Assembly (NCBI GenBank): GCA_037577475.1 | Contig: CM075194.1 | Span: 6,561,992-6,625,991, forward strand | Length of the DNA: 64,000 bases | Source: Chaunax sp. Z400 | Lineage: Eukaryota; Chordata; Actinopteri; Lophiiformes; Chaunacidae | Direction: 5' to 3' | Shown: piece after piece, positions 24,601-36,860 of the stretch | How positions within the stretch are numbered: position 1 is the stretch's first letter | Layout: each line of letters begins with the position of its first letter | Translations under genes and position numbers: made by a program | The notes under the pieces: model-generated | The model's input: only the letters and a program-made list of their open reading frames with translations | Database searches by the model: none | Told to the model about the DNA's origin: nothing

Positions 24601-25590
24601 GTTTTCTGCGCTGGCTTTAAGAGAAATGATATTTAAACATATTTAGACCCCTTTCTTATACAAGTGTGTGGAACTGTAGGTGGGGGCAGCTATGTGGGTG
24701 GTGTGTGTGGGTGTTCTGATATGAAAGGTGGAGCACAGAAGAATGTTAGAGCCAGGTTTGGCTTCCAGGCAGAAGAAGAAAAAAAAACCAACCACAGTGC
24801 AAATCTTATTAAATTGCTACTAATCCAGCGTGGAGCGAGGTTTGATATTTGTCTTAGAAATGAACTAGCAATCCAGATTGTAAGAGATAGCTGTTTTGCC
24901 TGGAAACAAAGCACCGGCACACTGGCAGTTCAAAGAGAAACAGTCAAAACCAATTAGGAGAAATCAGTTGCCTTGTCATTCAAATTCGTTCCGTCCTATA
25001 TGCCTGCCTGTTTATCCCACAGAGGTAAATAAGCTGTTGAAGCTCTCCATTTCTGCTTCTTTTTGCTTCTTTTCCCCTTTGTTTCTGTCTCTCCCCAATT
25101 TTTCTCTGCGCACACATCATCCTTTCTACTTATCTTCCCCCCTCCTTTTCTCCTCAGTTGTTTTCCCTCATCCCTCGTTGCACAACACACCTGCCACGGT
25201 TCAAGGACCAGATTCTGAAATTAAAGAAATATTTTTGAGCAAACGGGATAACCAAAACTGAATTCAGTTTTCATTCTTGTGATCTCATGGCTAGAAAAAA
25301 ACCCAATTGCTGACAATGCTGTTGGACATGAATTGAAAACAACAATAATCTTGCAGGCACATAAATATATTGCTTTACAGCTGCAAATCTACTAACTTTT
25401 AATTTTGTAGACAACAGTGGAGGAGATTAACAAGACACAAACTAATCCAAAATGAAAACATTTCTTTTCTTTCATTCTTCCTCCTCTCTCTCAGTCAACT
25501 CTCTACTCAGAGGAATCAGGTGCAGGGATGGTAAGAGAACTCAAGCTCCCCTCACATGATAAGGTGGTTCCTCATGTCTAACTACCTACC
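24601..25590. other. Non-exonic sequence with a pyrimidine-rich stretch
   Basis: The plus strand is C/T-rich at about 25045-25175. No exon or known element was recognised. Confidence 0.5.
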
Positions 25591-25885
25591 TGTTTTTGGG
25601 ACTTGACGCAATATTTCCCTGTTTTGATTTGGACTTGACAAGAGGCTTATCTGTTTTGATTTGGGACTTGACAAGAGGCTTATCTGTTTTGATTTGGGAC
25701 TTGACTGAAGACTTGCCTATTTTGACTTGGGACTTATCTGTTTGATTGGGGACTTGGAGCAGGACTTGCCTGTTTTAATTTTGGAAATTGATGGAAGACT
25801 TGTTTGTTTGGATTTGGGACTTGACACAAGACTTTTCTGTTTTGATTTGGGACTTGACGCAAGCCTGATTTGATTTGGGACTTAC
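25591..25885 (+). repeat. 33-bp minisatellite
   Basis: About nine diverged units of a roughly 33-bp motif that starts GATTTGGGACTTGAC and ends CTTNTCTGTTTT. The two units around 25626-25690 are nearly identical. Outer units carry deletions. Frames are not maintained across units, so this is not coding. Confidence 0.85.
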
Positions 25886-28800
25886 AAAGATGCTACAAAA
25901 ATATGTATTATAACACTGTTTGGGAGAACTTATGAAATATGTTGTCAATCAATGTCAAGCAGAAACATTCATTAAAAAAGTCCCTTCACTTGATTCATTT
26001 ATAGTTGACAGGGTCATTAAGTGATGATCTGTTAATTGAAAAAGTTATAAATAAATTGATTCATTCTGAAAATAATCATTTGTTCTCACCCCAGAGAGGC
26101 TTGTAAACCTGATTGAGACACACTGTTTGAGCTACACAAATGAACTTGACATGAAATCGCTAAAAGGCAGTGGAGTTACTTACTTTGCAAAGATTTTGAA
26201 CAGACTAGTCCCGAGGTGGGCAAAGACAATGCAGCATTCAACAAATAAACATCTGTGCAGCAATTCATAAACTTTTTTAAAGTTGCAACTCCAAGTTCAG
26301 AGCATCTAAGTTCATGTGTATGTTGTTGCTTGGAACTGTTTCTTATGCTTATGACTTTTTCACTAGCACAAAAACCATCTCTCTCTTCATCAATTGTATG
26401 GCTGAGTGACTTCCTATAGACTATATTATGAATCCTATTAGAGATAACAGACTTTTGAATTGTTTGGCAAATCTCTGACATCACTACCAAGGGACCTTGC
26501 CTTTGTTACTGTATACTGTAGTTCCCTATTAGCTAACTGTGCCTCCCTGAACACTTTTTAAACCGTGATGACTCACTGTGTCTGCTGGGGTTTCTTCTGC
26601 TATGTTGTCTCTGTTTTCACAGCTGCTAATAATGCCCTCTACGCACCAAAGCAATGGTGCCAAAACAAAGAAGCAATACTCTCCCAATAAAGTAGGCACA
26701 CAAACATCACTGTGAAAGAACAAATATGCTCATGTAAATCCATTCATAAGCACACTCGAACAATGGGGAAAACTGTTTAAGACGCATTTACACGACTTTA
26801 GTTTGTAGAGAGATTTATTTGGAAAATAATTGGCCCTTAAAATACATTGTGATAGGGTCTTTTTCTTCATTGATTCAGCAAAACATGATGAAATTTAGAG
26901 TGGAACCAAGAGACCACTTCAACCACGATGCAGAATACTAATTCCCTTACTGGATTCTTCAGCGACTAATCCATTCAGAAGAAAAGCAATATCATCCCAC
27001 AGCTATTCCAGAATAACCACACAACTGCAATTCAGGCACTTTTTTTTGTCTCCTAGGAATTCAGAATATGAGGGCATGAAGGTGAGACACGAAAGCTTAT
27101 TAAAAAAAATAAATTTATGTCTATTTTGCCTGGGAGATAATAAACATTTGAAGTAGAAATCATGATTTTTGCAGACACAATTATGTTTTGCAAGATAATA
27201 ATAAATTGATTTTTGATGGAGCTCATCAGTGGTGTGAATGAAATGATGGGGGAATGAAACAGTTTTTAAACTGAAGTTAGATTACTAGATCTGTATATGA
27301 AAAGAAAAAGAAAAAAGATAAAGGCTCAGGGCTTCAATCAGTAGCTCTAAAATGTCTAAATTAATATATGATAAGAAAGATGTTTTATGTGCATATAAAT
27401 TAGAGGTTCTGCATGAAATTGTAATAATATTCAACAGAAATAGAATTGACCTTTAGCTGATATTCCATATTATAGGTATTTTGAGGTGAAAAGCAACCAG
27501 ATACAAGTCTGACATACTGAAGTTTTACTTTCCAGCATTTCCATTTCTGAAAACTTTATGTAAGAGTGAATGCTACACTTTGTATTTATTACATTGAGTG
27601 TTTGGATATTTACCATTTCAGTTATTCAGGAGGGACAGAGTAAAATCCTTGAGGAGTGAGTAGGTGGATATTAAGCTGAAATTGTTTTGTCAAATACCTT
27701 TTCCTCAGTCACACTTATTATCTCATGGCTGTGCTTATTTTTTCATTTTAAGATATTCATAGATGCTGTCAGGTAAAAGTGGAGCATTTACAGAACAGCC
27801 TTGTTTGTACTGTATGACAGAGGCTTTAAGGCTAAATCTTTTGCCCTTCTTTATATTTCCTTCCATCCTTTTTCTTCTTTTCTTTTTTGATATATGAGCA
27901 CGAAAAACCCCAAAGTGAAATGACTCAAACTTGACCTTCCATATATTGATATATTGTACTTGTTTACTCTGAATCTCTTTTATTTGTTCTTGGATATATC
28001 TTCATAGTGCTACTTTTATTCTGCAGCTGCTTTGGCTTACCAAAAACTTTTCCAAACACTTTCCCTCCTCCATCTCCTGACATGCATGCATTTACGTGAA
28101 ATGTAGGCATGCCACCAAACAAAACTTCACTCTTCACCTAACCTCTCCTGGGCTACAAAAACAGCTTGTGAATTGAGCTGTATGCGATAATCTGCTAAAC
28201 TAGAATAAGAAAGAGAAGAAAAATGGTCAGTGGTGAAGTAACTTTATTGCCACATGTCACAGCTTTTCACCCTAAACTGAGGGTGATTCTAAAAAGAGGT
28301 AGAAGGTTGTGATGAAGGCGAGGAGAGCTAAGGGTTTATGGCAAGGTTCAACAATGAATCCCCTTCAAGCAGACTGAGGTCCTTGGAGAACGTCTTGTCT
28401 TTTTATTTTCTACACAGTCAGTCAAAGTGTTAAGATGTATGACTGCCCAGTGTAGGCCAGTTCTCTCTGTTCTGAGCTGAAAAAAGAAAATCCTCAGGCT
28501 ACTGGAGGTTTCACACAGTTCCACACAGGTTGAACAATCGTTGGAGATGTGAAGTTTTCTTCAAAGGGATATATTAAAAAGGTTCAGCGTAAGGATCTGC
28601 ATCATTAGTTGACTTGTCTGTTGAACTTTGCAACTCTTGCTAGTTGGCATCAGAAATACTATGTTAATGTGCATTTTTGGCGCCATTTCTAGAACTAAGA
28701 ACACATACAACACCAAATTGGTAGAGGTAAATTGCCACCTACCTTGAGCTGGGGTCTGCTTTCAGGTTTATTTGCTAACCATCTAGCTATTTGTACCGAA

Positions 28801-30163
28801 ATGTCAAATATGGTAGGAAAAATCTACAGAGAACTCTGGAAATTTGAGTCTGGAAAAGTGTGGAATTTTGAAATGGAAAATGTGCAAGAACCCTGTTAAA
28901 GGCAGTTTTTCCAACTGTTGCCAATGCTTGGTCTTAATATATAGAGACCTGCTCTCTTGGAAAGTGTCATGAAATAAATTTTTGTTGGTGTTATATAAAT
29001 GAAATTAACTTGTTTTGACTTTGTACTTTGGTCATTTGTAATACAGGTAAAGATTTTCACTCAGGTTGACAGGTGTTTTTGGATGGAGGAGTACAAATCG
29101 TTCTTTGACCGCTACACTGTGCGAACACTGTGTTGTATTGGAGGAATGTTAGCTGTATGGAGATTTAATGGTTACGGATGTTTTGTTTTAGACAAACCGA
29201 CTAGTCTAAGTTCAAACTTTCTGTTTCAACGTCAGAGAAATCAATTCTTTGGAACATCCTGAGTTCTATGATTAGTACTTTTAAGATGATTTTTAATGGT
29301 GAGCTAACATTTGATGCATAAAAGCTGAGATGAGCATTAAAAAAATCCTTGTTTGCAACTTATGCACTTGTGATATATAAATCAAGTTACATTGTTAGCA
29401 CCTTCCTTGCAATTAACACTTACACAATGCAGAATAGCAACAGCCATGGACCAAAAGAGAAATAGAAATGCATTTAGTTCAGGCTCTGACTACAGGAGTT
29501 TAAAATCAGGTTGCATCACACACCTTAGGGGAAACATCACAGATGGTCTTCTCTCTAATCTTAACCATACACTCACCACAGGAATATGACATTAGTGGCA
29601 CATTACACTCTACACTCATAAAGATTACCATGTTAGCGGAAGCGATGCAGCGCCTCATGTGATCCCTCTCATGTCATCTCATGGGTAAGCAGATGTTAAC
29701 AAAATGGAGATTGACGTGATGCAACAGCTTGCTGTAGTGACGCTTTGCAGTGGAGGTCAGATTCACTTTCTGTCAGCAATGGTATGCTAGCTAACTTTAG
29801 CCTCAAGGGCCACAATGTTTACTGTTACTTGGCAGCACCATCAGCTGCCATGGGATGTCTTTCTCATTGGACGTTAGAGGAGAATAGTGTGAGTGTGTTG
29901 TCACTGCAATGCATGAGGTGGTGCAGAGTGACAGTGAAGACGTGCCCAGATGCATTTGTCATTCACTCAGACTTACTGGAAAGCAGGTGATGCAACTGAT
30001 GGATATTGTACACAGAACCAAAGCTGACCTCTCTTGCACTTTCACATGAACAGTCTTTTTAAAAAAGAATTTCCTTATTCATGTATGACTTGTGAACAGG
30101 TTGGCCCTCTGCAGTAAACCCAACTTTGCTGGGATGTGACTTTTTGTTACAATTTCATATCAT
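25886..30163. other. Non-exonic AT-rich sequence, no gene seen
   Basis: Open frames here are short and lack recognisable motifs or splice context. No structured repeat was recognised. Confidence 0.5.
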
Positions 30164-30599
30164 GTACAACCTCAAGTTGGGATGCTGTGGTAAAATAAAA
30201 ACAGAATCCATTTGCAAACAAACTGTGTTGGGAACTACTTCTCAGGATGACCTAATATCTGGGGGAACTTGTACCACCACAGTACAATCATGTGTTTCAG
30301 GAAGTGGTGAACTTCGGCCACCTGTTACCAATTATCCTGTTTACCTGTGGAATCATCCAATCGGGCGTTTTTGAGCAACTTTCCCAACTTTTTATTTTCC
30401 GTTGTCCCAACTTGTTTGAAATGTGTCACTGGCACCAAATTCAGAATAATCCTATATTTAGAAAAATCAATGAACTTGATGAGGTGAAACATTACAGGTG
30501 TTGTCTTTGTATTGTTTTCAATTGAATAAATAGAGAAAAGGATAGCAAATTGTCACATTCTATTTTATTTAGCCAGTCTTTTTTGAATCAGGGTTGTAC
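30164..30599. mobile_element. Nonautonomous DNA transposon remnant with GTACAACC ends
   Basis: The ends are inverted: GTACAACCTCAAGTTGGG at 30164 and GGGTTGTAC ending at 30599. Similarity continues inward: AAAATAAAAACAGAATCC on the left against the complement of the right end, TAAATAAAATAGAATG. Inside are TTGTCCCAACTTGTTTG and TGATGAGGTGAAACATTA, words of a very common fish element ('...GTCCCAACTT...GGGTTGTAC'). It is about 436 bp long and encodes no intact protein. The superfamily is not assigned. Confidence 0.7.
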
Positions 30600-32214
30600 C
30601 TTCTTAGTTTGATCATTTTTAACTTTAAACTACCTTTTCTCTTTAGCTTACATTAGCCGAACTAGTTTCTAGGGCAGCTTTGCTGAACTTCAACTTCTTC
30701 CAAGTGCGGAGTAATTATCAGCTTGGAAAGTTACGTGATCAAAGTTCTCAACACTACTTGTTTACATGCTAACATTTATTAACACAAAGTGCAGATGAGA
30801 CTTAAAGAGTTCTCATAAGTTTTGTATGATTTGTCATGACATGTTGGACATGCTGAAAAAGCTAAGAAAATGAAATGAAATGAAAGCTAAGGGGATCACC
30901 AACATTATTACAATTTGTGAATTGATCAATACAAGGATTGCATGGATTTGCTTGTAATGAGACTTTAAAATAAGTTTTTTTTCTGAGGAGAAAACTCCTG
31001 AAGAAGTCGTCTGTTTTAAAGCATGGTCACAGAGCCCAGCGAGGCTGACAGAACACCGAACCACCATCCTGCCAGCTGCACCCACGATATACGATGCCAT
31101 GAGGCATGGGGAGGGTGTCGTACAAGATGACAATGAGCCCGACCAGTAAACAACTGGTTGTCAACAAGACATCCTGTTATCCCCTGTTCTCCATATGCTG
31201 CTCTCGTCTTTATTTGTATTAATGTGGTGCTAAAATTCACAAAGCTGACCAGGTGTTTTACATCTCTTATTTATTCATGTTCAGGAGAACTGGGGGGAAA
31301 AAAGGGGCTGAATAACTGTTGTGGACCTTGCTTGTGGGTAAAACTCTCCACTGAATCAGATTTTTTTTTGTGGTAGTAAATACAGGGACTTGATTAAAGA
31401 GTCAAATGTCAGTTTAGATGCAATTGTTGCCAATTTTCTCCGTTATAAAAGAATCTGAGGAAACAAGGTGATTTGTTTCATCTATTGTCTGGGTGTCTGT
31501 CATCCTGACCTTTAAAATCTGTACTCTTGTTTGAGCACAGGGGATTTGACACTTGCAGTGTTTAGTGTTGATTGAGTGTAATGTCTGAGATGTTGGATCT
31601 GAAACTTATTCCCATTGCATGCCTCTGGATGAGACTGCCAGTTCAGATGTAAAAATGCAGAAAACACTCCTGGGACTTAAGTAAATGGTGAGCTGACATT
31701 TACTTTAACTTGTTCAAGTGAATACGATCCTGGAGTAAATATTACTTTAATTTTTCTCAGTCTAAAATAGTACAATGAACTTTGTGCCCTTTGCGTCCAA
31801 ATCACCTCAATTGACTTCTCTTAATGTGTTAGAGCTGAATTTGCTAAAGTCCTCGTTTAAATAAATGAACAGCAGCCACCTTGCAGACAAACTCACTTTG
31901 ATATTATTTAGCTGTGATCCCATTTACATGGCTTCACAGTTTGTAACAGGGTGAGTATGAAAACTGAGTAAAATGAAAGCTTTCCAACTACAGTCAGTAC
32001 CCCAGACCAGAGCTCACAGCACCAAACCACACCAGTGCACACAATTATAGCACAATGTAATCAAATCAAACCAACATCTTCTGCAAATATGCCATTTTAT
32101 GTCAAATTGGGAACTCTCCAGGCCACACTTATGCCTTTATGTTGTCTTGATAAATATCTTAGAATTATAATTACACTCAGTAGAGCATCTGTTTAGGTTG
32201 TTGCCTGGCCCATG
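30600..32214. other. Non-exonic sequence, no gene seen
   Basis: No exon, RNA gene or recognisable element was seen. Overlapping open frames on both strands near 30834-31376 lack family motifs. Confidence 0.5.
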
Positions 32215-32390
32215 CCCAATGATTCCACAAAGTTCACTCAAAATAAAAAAAATAAAAAAATCCCCGTATCCACTCTAAATTTTATGGGTTCTTTCTTGGA
32301 CGATGCCCAGTCCTTCCAAGTTTAATTGAAATCTATCTGGTAATTTTTGCATAATCTTGCTAACAAAGGTAATGAGTGGTACCTTGCATA
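32215..32390 (-). repeat. Dispersed repeat, third copy of the ACCTCC/GTTT family
   Basis: Read on the plus strand it shows GGACGATGCCCAGTCCTTCC, then AAGTTTAATTGAAATCTATC and TTTTTGCATAATCTTGCTAAC. This is the reverse order of the copies at 7.9 and 20.2 kb. It is partial and diverged. Confidence 0.5.
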
Positions 32391-33316
32391 TCTTTAATGT
32401 CATGCAGATGCTAACCTTATAAACGCTGCTCCAGGAACAAATGGCTTGCAGGAAACAATACTGTCAACTCTAACAGCATCTGCCACAGAATACCTGTATG
32501 AATTGGGACACTCTAGTGTTCAGCGTTCAATTCCCGAGACAAAGTCCGACTCCTACTCCCTAAAGCCCCATTCACAGCAGGCAAAGAGCCCATTAACACC
32601 CGCTAAGATCGGCCGTTTGTCTTCAGTGGAAAGGGTCCCATCAGCCCTAAGTTGTAGAAGCAGTAGGAATCTTCATAAGCTGGCACAAAACATTCACTTG
32701 TGAAAGTGGCTGTTTTCAAACCTTCATGCCATCCATGGCTATAGCTGCCCAAACCCATGTGACAATAAAAAACTTTGTGACCAGATTGTGTCAAATGGGA
32801 AGTTTGTCCTACCTGTCAACAATTCAATCCAATTTTCAGGTTCTGTCCAAGTGGAAAAAGCTTGAAATCTCTGGCACTTGAGTCAAACAAAATATCTTTG
32901 AAAAACATCTCCTTGATGTCAACCTCAATTTCCTCTCCAAACTCCAGCCATGCCACACACAACTTTAATTCTTCATAGATTTCAGAGACCTGCCTGTCTT
33001 GTCGTGAACACAGAGCAGCCTGTGCAAACCAGGCTTGGTCCTTCTGCAGAATGACAGCCTCTCCATCACTGCTGCTCTAAGCTGCTCCTGGCCTCAGCTG
33101 CATTAATGGCAGTGGTTTGAGATAAATATCAGTCTGACACCATCTTCCCACCATCTGCCTCCATTTGGTTCATCAAACCAAATCAGTATGGAAACTCATA
33201 AACAGATGCATACACCCCGCTGATATACTCTGCTAGCTTGTTTCCCTATTGTAACAACTGTTGCTTCTAACATTTGGCACATTTTATAGGGATTATATTG
33301 TTCTTCTCTGGCAGTT

Positions 33317-33345
33317 TTTTTTTCTTTTCTTTTTTTTTTTTTTTT
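33317..33345. repeat. T-rich run
   Basis: A nearly pure T tract with a few C. It may be the poly(A) tail of a lost minus-strand retroelement, but no body was recognised next to it. Confidence 0.6.
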
Positions 33346-34382
33346 GCCTGACGGTTCTCATGACATTTTTATTTAGTTGCATCATTCTTTCCTCACCATC
33401 CTCTGGACACAAAGCGCTATCAAACCTGATTAGAGCACAGTTGGAGGTTTGATCAAAAAATTGGACGTTAAAGCTCCTTATTTCTCCGTCTACATACAAA
33501 TGCCAAAAACCTTCACTCTCCTCTGCATCTTGAATCATCCCTTTCTTATAAGAACACATTAAATACACAGAGCTACAGATTCTCCTCTTGCAATTCACAC
33601 AATGTGGGTACATTAAGTACAACGTCTCCTTTTTCCACGTAGTATTGCACTCAAATGGATTTTTACCTTTGCTGCATGCACAAAAAGTATGACACATACT
33701 CTATCAACACAAAGACACACAAACATGCTTCACTCTGTCTCACATGATCCGAAAAAAGCTCTCTGGTAAAGGCTCACCTCCTCACTTCATCTCCCCAGGG
33801 CACCCCTTTCATGCGGTGCGTTTGTGTGTTCCTGTGTGCGCAGCAGAGGAAGAGCAGTGTGTATGTGAACATATGATTGTGCGTCTGTGTTTACTAGTTT
33901 CAGCAGAGAATTACATTAGTTAACTGTAAACATGTGTGTATCTCCCTGTCAGCAGAGTCTCTATTTAAAGCTCTTATGAGCGAGCACACTCTTACACAAA
34001 TATTTGTGTAGCACATTTTTCTGAGGGCGGAAATAATCGTATTGTTTGAGTTAATCCCAAGCAGGCCGAGTTACAGAAACAAAGCTTCTCTGAAAAGCTG
34101 CGGGAGGAAAAGTTGAGCGACACAGAGGGAAGTTCTACTTTAAATTCTTTTTTTTTAATTCATCATAGCCTGAATGTGACACCAGGTTAGCTAAAAACAC
34201 TCCATGCTAATATGATTTTCTTGACATCACAGTTCAACTAGACTGAGGAGCTGATCTAATAAACTTCATATGGCTACTTTTAAATTTTGAGCTTCTTCCT
34301 TCATTACTTTTTGCTTCTTGTCCTTCAGTTTAAAGTGTCAGAAAAACTGTCAATGACATTTTCTAAGAAGACCACATAAGGC

Positions 34383-34424
<42 letters not shown>
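34383..34424. repeat. TAA trinucleotide microsatellite
   Basis: About fourteen uninterrupted ATA/TAA units. A second run of about eight units lies 250 bases to the right (34676-34700). Confidence 0.92.
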
Positions 34425-34425
<1 letters not shown>

Positions 34426-34675
34426 ATCTTTATGAAGCCCTCCATCAACAGTAATAAAACATTTTAAATGTGACTTTTTAATCAAGTGTCTTATGGATGC
34501 TCTTGGCTAGATATAAACCAGAGGATGACTGATGAGGCTTATAACATACACAGTAATCAACTGTAGTCAGGCCTCAGGGCATGTCATAATAGTTTATACA
34601 GTCTGAGTTAAAGGATGATCACTTGCAGGACAGACTGGGCCACTTCCACTGGTAACATACGTGTATTTTCTGAAT

Positions 34676-34700
34676 ATAATAATAATAATAATAATAATAT
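34676..34700. repeat. Second TAA microsatellite
   Basis: About eight ATA/TAA units, close to the longer run at 34383. Confidence 0.88.
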
Positions 34701-36369
34701 CTTTAAACATTATTCTGTGATCTCCTTTGTAAAACTAATGTAATGAGTCATGTTATATTTTTCCATACCCACTCACTAAGCCTCCCCTGATACTGTTTGG
34801 AAGCCCACTGGGGAGACAGGCCAAGCCTCTGATCCATGTAAACTTCATTCAGGCTGTTCTGGAGGTTTGCATGGGTCCACATCTTACCCAGACACTTTAT
34901 GTACACAATGTACATAAAGTAAACTTCTTGTTCTAATGTATGCTGTACATCATTTACGCAGCTGCACATCACTTATGTGGACCCCTGCTAATAGTAATCT
35001 AGACTACAGTATACTGTGTTCTTCCTCCTCCATGCTCTGTCCATGGTGCTGAATATAGAGCTGAGACTCTCCCTCATAGTTGTTTAATGCTGGATTGGAC
35101 ATAAAACAGTGTTTGAAAATGCAGTGAATTGCTTTCTACATATTGACATTACTTTATTAAAAGTAATTGGTTACATTACTGATTAAATTACTTTCCGTCA
35201 CCCAGTCCGGCCTCCACATCCACACTTCACATCTGAAGTATACAAGTGAACTGCACTCATGGAACTATTTCCTACACATTTTTGTATCTTTCTATAAACC
35301 ATTTAAAGGTATTGACTTCATCAATAGTTAACGCAGCCCCCTGACTGCACACAGGACCCCCAACGTCCCATCTACATAGTGAACGTTCACACACCCTCCA
35401 GCTCTGAACAACACCATGAGTGGGAGTGTTACCAGTGGCTGATGTTAGCCAGCATGCAAAGTAAACATTCCATGTAAATACAACAGCTTTGCAGACACCA
35501 TATCCTCCTTTAAACTACTAACCTACCCATCTGTTACTCCAGGGTCAAGCTAACATGTGCAGATTAAATTATAATTATTCTTGCATGTTGTGAAATGGTT
35601 TCGGGGGCGTTTTTACAAGGTGGTGGTGTGGTGCCACTGGCCAAGCCTGTAATTATTATATAATTATTGGCCACTCCATTATCCTTAAAGGGAAACTTTG
35701 CAAATTTTCAACCAGCTTTGTATCATTACAATGTAGCTGGTCCTTGAAATCACAACACAAGAGTGGAACAAACAAATGTAACACAAAGCTTCCATACTTT
35801 ATTTATTTTTTCAAATGCACTTATTGTAAGTGGCATTGAATAAATACATTAGCTAATGAATGTGATGAAACTGTGGCACACCGTGATGTTGATTATTAAA
35901 GTAAATGCAAATATTGTATTCCGATGTTTTATTCACATCATTCCTGCATAAGTCAGCGCCTCATTTGAACCGCCCCAGTCAAAAAAGTCTGGAAACGCCC
36001 CTAAATGACTTGATTATCCAATCTTCTCTTTGCATTAAAATGAGTGGATGCATGAATGTATGTTACCAGAATGTGTCGATGTAACTGCCCGTGTTTCTGT
36101 CTGCCTCTGCTTGCACGTCGTCCCGGGTTAGAAAAGGTGACGGGACGAGGACATCCTGATTGCAAGTCTGGGATGTGAATAAATCTCTGTCCCCCAATTA
36201 TAGTTTCTACAAAGAGCTCTCCAAATGCATGTTTGAACCTGAAGGGCACAGGTCAGCAGACAATTATATTGGTTGAAAAAAAATCAATGAGAGTAGCAAA
36301 AACTAACCTTGAGACTGACAAATGGAACACTTGAATGGGTTTCTAGTCTTTGTGACAGTGGCTTCATTA

Positions 36370-36860
36370 CAGAGTTGTGTTATCGTTTTTGTTCTGCACC
36401 ATAGATGCCTTCACTGGCCAAGAATCTACTGCATTAATTACTGATTGCGGATGCAATCTAATTAACAGTGTTGTTCCAAATGATAAAAATAGACAGGGCT
36501 TTGATGCTGGAGCTTGGCAAAGCTCTGTGGTCACACACTCCTTGGGAGATGACCCGTGATGAGCGAGGAGGTGAGCTGATGTTTCATTATGTAAGGCAGC
36601 AGATTAGAAGATGCACCACTGGTTTTCGGCGTGCCCTTATCTAAGTCAGGAGAGCATTACGCACCGTATGAGATCAGGATGAAATGATATGTGTATTGAC
36701 AGATTTGCTCCCGTCTCTTTCCATCTCTCTCTCCAGCTAACTTATGCTCCGTCACACTTTCAAAGCAATATCATTCTGCATGAGGAAATTATCGTTTGAA
36801 ATCTCTTGGCTGCATCCAAGGGAATAAGTTTTTTGCTTTGGCTGGGTTTAATGTAGCTGT
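36370..36860. other. Candidate conserved noncoding block
   Basis: This is repeat-free sequence of mixed composition holding several homeodomain-type words (GCATTAATTACTGATTG, ATCTAATTAACAG) and long stretches that look unlike the surrounding AT-rich DNA. No exon can be built. The regulatory call is inference only; conservation cannot be measured here. Confidence 0.3.

Noticed and set aside
25591..25885. Repeat protein encoded by the 33-bp units
   Set aside because: The period is a multiple of three, but outer units have deletions that break every frame.
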